56,193 nucleotides of DNA. Source: DATLOJ01 sp035536315 (lineage in GTDB: Bacteria > Actinomycetota > CADDZG01 > JAHWKV01). The notes under the pieces were generated by a model. That model was given only the letters and a program-made list of their open reading frames with translations, was not told where the DNA came from and did no database searches. Position numbers and translations under genes: made by a program. The stretch lies in assembly GCA_035536315.1 (NCBI GenBank), contig DATLOJ010000088.1, forward strand, positions 1 to 56,193. Reading direction: 5' to 3'. Numbering within the stretch: position 1 is the stretch's first letter; each line of letters opens with the position of its first letter. Of the stretch, positions 42,576 through 51,100 are shown piece by piece.

Positions 42576-44087
42576 TCAAACCTGAAACGTGACGGTGGTG
42601 TGGCTGTGGGGGTTCAGGATCAATTTCATGCTCTTGGGCACCCCGATGTTCGCTCGTTTGGCCACGATGAGCTCGGGCTCCTTTTCGGTATTCCCAGCGA
42701 ATGGGTCCTCGTGCCACAAGGTCGTGCTATCCATGGGCCCCGGCTGTCCCATCAGGTCAATGGTGAGCTCGCATTCCTCGACGCGGGAGCGGTTAACGAA
42801 CGAAAGGTGTACCTGCGACTTTTCGGGATCGAAGGTTCCCCCAGCATCGAGTGCAGGCAGGTGTTCGCCCGTAAGGCCGGGTGCTTCGACCTCGGCCCCC
42901 GTGCGCGTGACGAGAATTAGCGAGTGACTGCCCGCCTGCTCGCGTGCCATGGCAAGGGGCCACCAGATCGTGTGTTTCACCAGGCCGGTCTTGGTTGTGT
43001 GAATCGGCGCTATCGCGTTGACCATCTGAGCCTGAGTTGCCATCGTCACTTTCTCGGGATGACGCCACATCACGTGAAGCCAGCTAGCTACCGCAAGGGC
43101 GTCTTTCAAGTCGTACGGTTCTTCGAATCGTGTGTCGATCCCAGAGCGCGCTGAAAAGCCAACTTCCATTGGAGATGGCTTGGATGGGTCGGCCTGAACT
43201 GCGGTCTTCGACCAAACTCCCCATTCGTCGACGCAGATTGTGATGGGCCTTTCGACACCCATTAGCTTTCTTGCTCCAAGGCACATCCCGTAAGCCGTGA
43301 TGATTTCCTGCTCGCTGGCGGGGGGTCCGGCAAGAGTCGATGAGTAAGCGTCATCCTTGGCGTGCCAGTAGAAGTGCAGCGACAGGTAGTCGATCGAACG
43401 GCCAGCCGTCTTGAGAACCGTCCAGTTCCAGTCCGGGTCGTTCGCACCCACTCCGATCAGGCGAGCCCTGGAGTCTTGCCACCGCATCAGCTTCCCCCAC
43501 TCCCTTGCTTGCTCGGCGTACTGCTGAGCGGTGGTGTGTCCGTGCTGCCACCATCCATACACTTCGTTACCGAGCCCCCAATACTTCACGCCGTGTGGCT
43601 CGCCGTGGGGGCCACGCATCCGCTCATTGACTTCCGGGATACCACCCTCTTCGCCGTTGCAGTATTCGAGCCATCTGAGTGCCTCGTCGACGGAACCGGT
43701 CCCCATATTGAGATTCAGGTAGGGCTCGGCCCCCAGAATCCGGCAGTACTCGAGAAACTCTTCGGTTCCAAACGAGTTGTCGTCGATAGCGCCCCAGGCA
43801 AGGTCTCTGCGCCGCGGCCGGTTTCGCGTTTCACCAATGCCGTCGCGCCAGTGGTATCCAGACGCGAAGTTGCCTCCCGGCCAGCGCAGTACGGAGGGCT
43901 TCAGGGCCTTCGCCGCCTCGATTACATCGAGGCGGTACCCCTTCTTGTCCGAGTTGGGCGAACCCGGATCGTAAACACCACCGTAGATGACTCTGCCGAT
44001 GTGTTCGATGAACTGCCCGTAGATCAAAGGGTCGATACGGCCGCGCAGCCGGCGCGGGTCTACCAGAACCTCAGCTTTGTATGTCAT
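42576..44087 (-). CDS. abfA: GH51 alpha-N-arabinofuranosidase (standard form)
   Basis: A protein of 503 residues, the usual size of intracellular GH51 enzymes. Conserved start IDPLIYGQFIEHIGRVIYGG, SVLRWPGGNFASGYHWRDG, acid/base GLGNEVYGWWQ (Glu codon 43563-43565) and nucleophile CVDEWGVW (43224-43226). It cleaves alpha-1,2/1,3/1,5-arabinosyl linkages of arabinan or arabinoxylan oligomers in the cytoplasm. The serine-hydrolase gene lies 12 bp upstream on the same strand. It differs strongly from the other GH51 (637 residues), so the two probably take different substrates. Confidence 0.94.
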   Translation of the reverse strand: MTYKAEVLVDPRRLRGRIDPLIYGQFIEHIGRVIYGGVYDPGSPNSDKKGYRLDVIEAAKALKPSVLRWPGGNFASGYHWRDGIGETRNRPRRRDLAWGAIDDNSFGTEEFLEYCRILGAEPYLNLNMGTGSVDEALRWLEYCNGEEGGIPEVNERMRGPHGEPHGVKYWGLGNEVYGWWQHGHTTAQQYAEQAREWGKLMRWQDSRARLIGVGANDPDWNWTVLKTAGRSIDYLSLHFYWHAKDDAYSSTLAGPPASEQEIITAYGMCLGARKLMGVERPITICVDEWGVWSKTAVQADPSKPSPMEVGFSARSGIDTRFEEPYDLKDALAVASWLHVMWRHPEKVTMATQAQMVNAIAPIHTTKTGLVKHTIWWPLAMAREQAGSHSLILVTRTGAEVEAPGLTGEHLPALDAGGTFDPEKSQVHLSFVNRSRVEECELTIDLMGQPGPMDSTTLWHEDPFAGNTEKEPELIVAKRANIGVPKSMKLILNPHSHTTVTFQV

Positions 44088-44099
44088 CTGACCATCTTT

Positions 44100-45251
44100 T
44101 CATTGCGTGACCGACCGGTGGACAAGGTCGCTCATTATGCAGAACCGGCGGTCGCTTTCCTCCTGGCCGGGCCCCACATTCGACAGAGCAACGAAAATTA
44201 CATCGGTGTCTGGGTCGAACCACGCCGTAGAGCACCAGTGGCCGGGGTGACCCAAGATCCTTGGGGACCCCAGGCTCCCCCGGCTGGACATGAGCCTGGG
44301 ATCGGATCCAACCCAGAACCCATAGCCGAAGGCCTGTGCCACCCCCGGCCCCCACGGCACGTGCGGCCGCACAGCGTTGCGAGCCACCGCCGGCCCGATG
44401 AGCCGCTGGTTGGGGGCAGCACCCGCGTTCCGCCACATCAGATAGAAGCGGGCAAGGTCGCCGGCACTCGAGTGTGCGTTGGCCGCAGCGATGACTTGAT
44501 CCCGCGACAAACGCATCCGCCAGAACGAGATCTCTGAGTCGGTCTCCTCATCCGATCCCGAATAGGCGGTGGTCTCCTCCTCCAGCTCAGCCGGAAGTCC
44601 CCACGTGGTTCGCGTCATTCCTAGTGGCTCGAATATCTCCTCGATGCAAAAACGCTCGAAGCCTCGTCCGTCCAGCCGGTCGACGATCTCTTGTAACAGG
44701 AACCAACCCGATATCCCGTGATACATCGTTTGAGTTCCCGGCGCGTAGTCCGGCGTCATCTCGCATAGAGCCTTGATTGCAGCCTCACGATCGAGGTAAG
44801 TCGCTGCAGGAATCTGGACGTAGCCGGGGTCTGGAATGCCCGCGGTGTGCGTGAGCAGTTGAGCGATTGTGATGGCCGCCTTGCCGTTCTGCTCGAATCC
44901 GGGGATGAGCCTGGCCACCGGGTCTGTGTAAGTGACGAGACCGCGGTCAACCAGGATGTGGACGGCAGTGGCTGCAATCGGCTTTGAGGCCGAGCCGATG
45001 AAGAAGCGCGTTTCTTGCGTGATCGGCGAGGGGCTTTGTGTATAGGTTCCCAGCGCCAGGTCCGTCACGACGTTATTTGCGCGGGCGACAAAGATTTGCA
45101 TCCCCTTTGTCAGGCCTTGCTTCACCTGTTCCTCAAAAGACTCTTCCAGAAGTGAAGGCAAAGCGGGGTCCAAGCCGGCATCGGCTGGATCGGCGTTTAC
45201 GAAAGCCACGGCGGGCTTGATTAGGTCTGACACCGTCCGGCAGTCTCCCAT
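44100..45251 (-). CDS. Serine beta-lactamase-fold hydrolase (class C/EstB-like)
   Basis: A protein of 383 residues from ATG 45251; longer starts overlap the divergent gene. The S-x-x-K catalytic pair is in FFIGSASKPIAATA, a Tyr motif in MYHGISGWFLLQE, and a C-terminal HPGHW corresponds to the K/H-T-G strand. ITIAQLLTHTAGIPD is diagnostic of this family of esterases, D-aminopeptidases and beta-lactamases. No secretion signal is apparent. It probably deacylates a sugar ester or aids in polymer breakdown; 12 bp separate it from the GH51 gene, hence co-transcription. Confidence 0.85.
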   Translation of the reverse strand: MGDCRTVSDLIKPAVAFVNADPADAGLDPALPSLLEESFEEQVKQGLTKGMQIFVARANNVVTDLALGTYTQSPSPITQETRFFIGSASKPIAATAVHILVDRGLVTYTDPVARLIPGFEQNGKAAITIAQLLTHTAGIPDPGYVQIPAATYLDREAAIKALCEMTPDYAPGTQTMYHGISGWFLLQEIVDRLDGRGFERFCIEEIFEPLGMTRTTWGLPAELEEETTAYSGSDEETDSEISFWRMRLSRDQVIAAANAHSSAGDLARFYLMWRNAGAAPNQRLIGPAVARNAVRPHVPWGPGVAQAFGYGFWVGSDPRLMSSRGSLGSPRILGHPGHWCSTAWFDPDTDVIFVALSNVGPGQEESDRRFCIMSDLVHRSVTQ

Positions 45252-45252
45252 A

Positions 45253-45258
45253 TACGAT
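45253..45258 (+). promoter_or_regulatory. Candidate minus-10 box (TACGAT) for the hydrolase gene at 45268/45280
   Basis: TACGAT ends 9 bp before ATG 45268. Spacing like this suggests a leaderless start there; alternatively translation begins at ATG 45280, which has GAGG 6 bp upstream. Confidence 0.25.
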
Positions 45259-45279
45259 CGAGCGTTCATGAGGCGAACG

Positions 45280-46578
45280 ATGGGCGAGCTGATGATTGAG
45301 CCTCTGGAGCTGATCTCGCAAGAGATCGCAGAGTGCGATGGCGAAGCAGCGCGCATGCTTACGGTTGTTTTCGATTACGTGGATCAGGCGAGGGCGCCGC
45401 GCCGGGCCCGCGCGCACATCTTCGTTCCCGAACAGATGCCTCCGGACCCGATGCCTCTTATGTACCAGGCGGGCTACGAGATCGAGCAGCGAGCCGGTGC
45501 CATGCACGTTACCCGCGGGTACGCGTGCGCGAATCCGGTAACTCCGACTATCGAGGAAGCAGGGGGGCCGGAAAATCCGTTAGTGCGAGGGCCGAACCTG
45601 GACATCGCGCTTCTCCATGCGGTCAGGTCCCTGGATTGGATCGACGACTCGAAAGTCGTGATCGCCGGCGGAAGTGCGGCTGGTCACATGTCGCTGATGC
45701 TCGCCGCGGAGACATTTCCAGTCGCGGCCGTCGTAGTGGACTGCGCACCGGTAAACCTGCCCTACAACATGGCGTATTTCACGATGGTGAGAAGGTTGAA
45801 CGACCCCAAGATTCTGGCTACGAATGCAACCCAGATCGCGCACGACGCGATTCAACTCCTCGGCGAGGACCCACTGGCCCCCGAGTTCGCGGAGCACGCG
45901 GTGATCTCACATCTACAGCGGATCACATGCCCGGTGTCCGGCAGTCACTCGTCCGCAGACATGCTCGTCCCGGCGGAGCAGCTATCTCGGCGGTTCGAGA
46001 CGGAGTTCGACCGAGGTCTGTTTCCTCAGGGGTACGAAAGGGTTCCGGAAAGACTTACGAGTGATGTCCGCGCTCACACGAGACTGGACGATCTGCTGCC
46101 GCCCGACAGCCTCGAGTTCGTCGTCCAACCCCCGCCTCCGGCCGACCGCGTTGTGATCGACCTGGTCTGGGATGGGGCGAGGGTGGCGGAGCTAGAGGCT
46201 CCGGTCGGCTCTAAGCAATGGACGGTTCTGGTCATAGATGAGGGACCGCCCGAACCCGACCTGGGACACCTGAAGCATGCAGTTGTCGTAAGCCGCCATG
46301 CCTTCTTGGAAAAGTGGGTTTGCGGCGCGATTCCGGCGGGGCAGCTGACCCGGGAGAAGCTGCGGACTTTGATGATGCGGGCCGGCGGAATCGAATGGAT
46401 ATCGGCTTCGATTCCACACCTGGACCGCCCCGATCAAGAGCGCAAGGACGTGATCAGGGGTCTGAAGCTCTTCATCGCGTACTCCGCGGAGAACCGCAGC
46501 GCTTTCGAATCCCTGGTTCAGGGCATTACCGGGGATCTGCGAGCTGTCGCGGAAGGGGTTGGCGAAGAGTGCATTTGA
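45280..46578 (+). CDS. Alpha/beta-hydrolase-like protein
   Basis: A protein of 432 residues from ATG 45280 (GAGG upstream); ATG 45268 is an alternative. The nucleophile elbow is VVIAGGSAAGHMSLM (G-x-S-x-G) and is preceded by NLDIALLHAVRSLDWIDD, as in carboxylesterase/peptidase-type hydrolases that screen by prior secondary structure. The His/Asp of the triad are not obvious; HSSADMLVPAEQL may carry an Asp/His. The C-terminal about 130 residues have no recognised family. An acyl esterase of hemicellulose side chains is possible, given the neighbours. Confidence 0.7.
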   Translation: MGELMIEPLELISQEIAECDGEAARMLTVVFDYVDQARAPRRARAHIFVPEQMPPDPMPLMYQAGYEIEQRAGAMHVTRGYACANPVTPTIEEAGGPENPLVRGPNLDIALLHAVRSLDWIDDSKVVIAGGSAAGHMSLMLAAETFPVAAVVVDCAPVNLPYNMAYFTMVRRLNDPKILATNATQIAHDAIQLLGEDPLAPEFAEHAVISHLQRITCPVSGSHSSADMLVPAEQLSRRFETEFDRGLFPQGYERVPERLTSDVRAHTRLDDLLPPDSLEFVVQPPPPADRVVIDLVWDGARVAELEAPVGSKQWTVLVIDEGPPEPDLGHLKHAVVVSRHAFLEKWVCGAIPAGQLTREKLRTLMMRAGGIEWISASIPHLDRPDQERKDVIRGLKLFIAYSAENRSAFESLVQGITGDLRAVAEGVGEECI

Positions 46579-46611
46579 ACGCCCTTGCTCGCGGACCCGG
46601 TGCCAATGAGA

Positions 46612-46630
46612 CCTCAGGCTCAACCTGAGG
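46612..46630. terminator. Short hairpin terminator after the hydrolase gene
   Basis: CCTCAGG and CCTGAGG pair perfectly around CTCAA, 34 bp after the stop of the hydrolase gene and immediately before the palindromic element copy D. Confidence 0.5.
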
Positions 46631-46705
46631 CGCCCTTAGCTGGACCTAGTCCAGAAGAGAACGTGCAGAAGGACATCAACTCGACCTGGTCGAGCTAAGG
46701 ACGCG
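46631..46705. repeat. Bipartite palindromic interspersed element, copy D (inverted)
   Basis: Palindromes at 46640-46654 (CTGGAC-CTA-GTCCAG) and 46680-46694 (CTCGAC-CTG-GTCGAG) start 40 bp apart, both perfect. The order is reversed relative to copies A and B, so the element lies in the opposite orientation; tails GCGCCCTTAG on the left and CTAAGGACGC on the right face outwards. It sits in a convergent gap, and the TAG stop of the minus-strand gene (46695-46697) is contributed by its tail. Confidence 0.88.
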
Positions 46706-48074
46706 GCGGGGCGTCCGTTACCGGGGCTACTTGATCGGACACTCTGTTCGAGATGCCCGGCTCCTTCCTTCCCGGGTCTTCCATCTCCGGCACGCCGAGC
46801 TCGCGGGCGAAGCGGTTGTACGAGTGGCGGCGAGCCCGCTCGACGGTCCGCTCGATTGGGAATTCCTCCAGTGCCTCCCGCACGTTTACTGCGAAGCGCT
46901 CCTTGATCGATGCAACGATCTCTCGCAGAGAGCCGGATCGGCCGAGGTGCTGCGCGAGGTGAGGGACCCACTTGTGTCCGAAGGCGACGTGCATCGTCTC
47001 GTCGGCCCGGTCGTAACGAAGGAAGGTGGAAAGGTCCTCGTCTTGAAGGGAGTCGAGCATCGGCATGATTCGGGACTTGAGTGGAAATGACCCGGCTTCA
47101 AACCCCTGGGTCATCATCGCGTAGAGGTCTACGGGGTCGAGGTCCTTCGTAGCCAGACGGATGAACACGGGATGGTCCGAGTCCTTTGGGTCAAGCCCCA
47201 GGCGCTGCAACCCCCGGTACCCACCTTCGGAGTGGCGAGCCTCGTCCCAAAGATGCCTGGCTAGGTCGAAGTGAAACTCGAACGGCATCCCCTGGGTTTT
47301 GTGAAACATGGGCGGGAGATAGTCGAGGACATCGGCTTCGTGAAACAGCCATGTGTAGATGCCGATGCGCTGAATGCGAGCGTCGCCGTCCCAGCAGTAA
47401 GGAACCACATCGTCGTTCGGCCCGTCCGAGCCGTTCATGAATCTCAAAGGGTGGTCCCCCCAGTCCGGCATGACCGGGAGTTCGAACGGCTCTTCCTCCG
47501 GGCGCGGGCCCTCGGCTTCCGGGCCGGACAAAGACCCGTCGATTCCTCCTGACGCTTCCAGCCGCCGCCGGAGATAGTCTGCCCACTCAGCATCCGAGGA
47601 CCCGGCCCCCAGCTGTTTCGCCAGCTCCGAGCCGAACTCGAGGTGGCTCTGTTCCTGCTCGAGTGCGGTTTCAAGAAGAACGCGAGACGGAAGGTCGCCG
47701 AGGGGGTGTGTTCCGCTCAAGTAGTCGGAGTAGGAGCGGGCCATATCTCGCTTCAGAACATCGAAGATCCCCAGGATGAGCGCCGCCTTTGAAGGAGCCC
47801 GCAGCGCAGCCTCGAAAACCGCGTCGAGCTGAGGCGAGAGCACCGGCTCCTTGCCTTTGCCCCCGCGCATCTGCCCAAGGCGAAGCCTGACCGCCTCGGC
47901 GTGAGTGGCGTCTTCGTAGGTGAGGCGCGCGACCGCATATTTGTGCAGGATCCCCGGAATCAGCGGGGCGATGGAGCCAAGCAGGATGACCAGTTTGTGC
48001 TCTGCAGCGAACAGCCTCTTCTGCAGCTCCGGCTGAGTAAGTGTGAACGCGGGGGGTTTTGTCTCCAGGGCCAT
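46695..48074 (-). CDS. Ferritin-like (putative diiron/DUF455-type) protein
   Basis: A protein of 459 residues from ATG 48074. It looks all-helical. Three ExxH motifs, the hallmark of diiron four-helix bundles, occur: EQSH at 141-144, EARH at 278-281 and ETMH at 359-362, with further H/E residues at HAEAV (58-62) and FHEADVL. The order and size suggest a ferritin-like fold, possibly with two bundles. I do not know its substrate. Related large ferritin-like proteins are uncharacterised. It is divergent from the cyclase gene. Confidence 0.68.
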   Translation of the reverse strand: MALETKPPAFTLTQPELQKRLFAAEHKLVILLGSIAPLIPGILHKYAVARLTYEDATHAEAVRLRLGQMRGGKGKEPVLSPQLDAVFEAALRAPSKAALILGIFDVLKRDMARSYSDYLSGTHPLGDLPSRVLLETALEQEQSHLEFGSELAKQLGAGSSDAEWADYLRRRLEASGGIDGSLSGPEAEGPRPEEEPFELPVMPDWGDHPLRFMNGSDGPNDDVVPYCWDGDARIQRIGIYTWLFHEADVLDYLPPMFHKTQGMPFEFHFDLARHLWDEARHSEGGYRGLQRLGLDPKDSDHPVFIRLATKDLDPVDLYAMMTQGFEAGSFPLKSRIMPMLDSLQDEDLSTFLRYDRADETMHVAFGHKWVPHLAQHLGRSGSLREIVASIKERFAVNVREALEEFPIERTVERARRHSYNRFARELGVPEMEDPGRKEPGISNRVSDQVAPVTDAPPRP

Positions 48075-48136
48075 GCTGGCTTGAGGTTAGTCCTGGGCCC
48101 CTCCCGCATCAACCCGGGCGAGAAGCGAGCACGGGA

Positions 48137-51100
48137 ATGTCCACCTGCACGACTAGTATTTTCACCTCCCAAATAAAAGGACCCCACCTGCCCAACGTGC
48201 CGGCCCCCGACCTGACCCCCTACGTTCCGCGCCTTTTGATCGATTGGCAGAAGGACACCCCGTCCGTGACTGCCAAGATGATGGATGGGACTCTTGCCTT
48301 CGTCGACCTGTCCGGATTCACGGCCATGTCGGAGAAGCTCGCGAAACTCGGGAAACTGGGAGCCGAGGAAACCACTCAGGTCCTAAATTCGACCTTTTCG
48401 GATTTGCTCTCGGTTGCTTATGCGCAGGGGGGCTCACTTCTTAAGTTCGGCGGAGACGCGCTCCTTCTGTTCTTTGACGGAGAAGAGCATCCGGCCCGCG
48501 GGGCTGCTTCGGCGCTTGCGATGCGAAGGCGGTTACGCGACCTCGGACAGCTACGGACGTCAGCCGGATCCATCAGGCTCAAGATGTCGACCGGCGTGCA
48601 CAGCGGCGCGTTCTTGTTCGCCCTGGCAGGCACTAGTCACCGAGAGCTCTTCGTGCTCGGCCCCGGAGTTACTCAGACCGTGAAGATGGAGACCGAGGCA
48701 GAAGCGGGAGAGGTCCTGGTCAGCAAGGACACTGCTTCGCGGATCCACGGGATCGAGACAACCCCGAAGGGAGACGGCCTTCTTCTCTCGAGGATCAGGA
48801 AAATGCCGGTTGCACCCCAGGCTCCTACCAAGCTGGCTCGAACCGACGTGAGTCATTTCTTGTCGACAGCTATCAGAAGTCATCTTCTGCAGGGGGCGAG
48901 CGATCCAGAGCACAGACCAGTCTCCGTCGGATTCTTGAACTTCACGGGAATCGACGGACTGCTCGAAAAGTCAGGCGAACAAGCGGTCGAGAACGCACTG
49001 CAGGAGTTGATGGCCAACGTGCTGAGGGAGATTGATGATCTGCAGCTGACCTTTCTGGGGACCGACGTCAGCGCGGACGGTGGAAAGATCATCCTCACAG
49101 CCGGCGCGCCGGTCGTGGGGGAGGACGACGAGGAGAGGATGCTGACCGGCGTAACCAGAATCTGTTCCAAGTCACTGCCTTTGAAAGTTCGGTTCGGAGT
49201 TCACCGGGGTCACGTTTTCGCAGGTGACGTCGGCCCCCCATATCGGAGGACCTACACGGTCATAGGGGATGCAGTGAACACGGCCGCACGCGTCATGGCG
49301 CACGCAGAGTTCGGCACTGTTCTTGCCACACGCGACGTGCTCAAGCAAACCGCGAGCCGCATCAAGTCGACTCCGGCTGCGGCTTTCCATGTGAAAGGGA
49401 AGCGTCTCCCAATCGAAGCCGAGGTTGTCGAGGACGTCATTGCAACGCCAATTCAGGCAGACGCACCTCTGCCGCTGATGGGCCGGGACGCCGAGCTGAA
49501 GCGGCTCTTGCAAGCCGTCGAGGCAGCCGGGCGCGGGGAAGGGGCGGTCATAGAAATCGTCGGAGAGCCGGGCCTCGGCAAAAGCAGGTTGTTGCAAGAG
49601 CTCTGGAAGACATGCAGCTGCATGCGCATCTCCGCAGTTTGCAAGCAGTACGAATCGATGACCCCGCACTTCACAACGAACAACCTGCTGCGTGAAGCGT
49701 TTTCAATTCTGCACGACGCAAGTCCCGAAGACGTGGAGGAGGAACTACGCCGGCGGCTGACGGCAATCAACCCGGACCTGGAAGGGTGGTTGCCGCTGGT
49801 TGCCCTTCCTCTTGGGCTTACGCTTCCATCGACTGAAGAGGTCGACCGCCTGGCGCCGGAGTTCGCGCAGGGGCGAATGCATCAGCTAATCGAGGATCTC
49901 TTGCGCCGCTGGCTCCCCCGGCCGACGGTTCTGGTTGTCGACGATGCTCAATGGATCGACGCCGCCTCGCGCCAAACCCTCCTGCACCTTTTGGATGCCG
50001 TTCCGGATCATGGGTGGATGATTTGTCTCGCGACAAGACCCGAGGGGTCGTTCCGGGCGGCCGGCTACGGTCAGGTGGAGGAGATCCGGCTCGAACCACT
50101 CACACAGCGGGAAGCGGCAGACCTTGCCCTGGAAGCCGACGCCTCGCTCCTGCCGGGTCAAGCCGACGAGGTTGCCACCAGGTCGGGGGGCAATCCTTTG
50201 TTCGTGAGGGAGCTTGCAGTGACCTTGGGGGCCTCGGGGGAGATGGAGAATCTTCCGGAAACCGTCGAGTCGCTGATCGCCTCCAGGATTGACGTGTTGC
50301 CAAGAGCGGACCGCATGCTCCTCAGAGTCATGTCGGTACTCGGGCAGGACTTCGAGATCGGCTTGCTCGAGGACATGCTGAGCGCTGCCACCGACCTGTT
50401 TCCGAACCCACCCGACCTCAATGCGAAAGGGACCTGGAGAAGGCTGTCTTCCTTCCTGTCCGTCAAGGAGGGCAGGGTCCATTTCCATCAGGCGCTCTTT
50501 CAGCAAGCCGCATATGAGGGCCTGGCGTACTCGAGGAGGAAAACCCTGCACGAGCGTGTCGGAGTTGGACTGGAACGGCGCCTGGGGGACTCCGAAAGCC
50601 AGGCAGAGATCCTCTCGCTGCACTTCGATAGGGCCGGAAACTATGCGGGTTCGTGGCTCTACTCCAGGACGGCCGCTCGATCGGCGGAGAAGAAGTTTGC
50701 GCACCTCTCGGCCGCGACCTTTTACAAGCGGGCTCTCGAGGCCTCTCGGCGAATCGGCATAATCGTTCCCGAGGATGTCGCAGATGCGTGGGCAGGCCTC
50801 GGACTTGCGCTTCAGCAAACGGGTGCGTTTTCGGACGCGGCCAATGCGTTTCGAAAAGCCAGGATGTTGCACCCGGCAAACGATCCCTTGAAAGTGCGGA
50901 TGATGCGACGCGAGGGGGCAGCCCTTGATCGTCTGGGGTTTCACACGCGTGCTCTGCGAATCTTCAATCGGGCCTTGCGCCTTGCGGATGAGCTGCCACC
51001 CACCGCTGAGCGGGATGCGGAGTCGGCTCGACTGGCGCTTCACGTCGCACTAATCCATCGGAGGCGAGGACGTCTGCAGGAGGCCGAAAGGATCGCTCAG

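Noticed and set aside
49886..51043. Long minus-strand open frame (385 codons) inside the cyclase gene
   Set aside because: Its sequence is Arg/Pro-rich and family-free, as expected for a shadow of the plus-strand ATPase and TPR domains.
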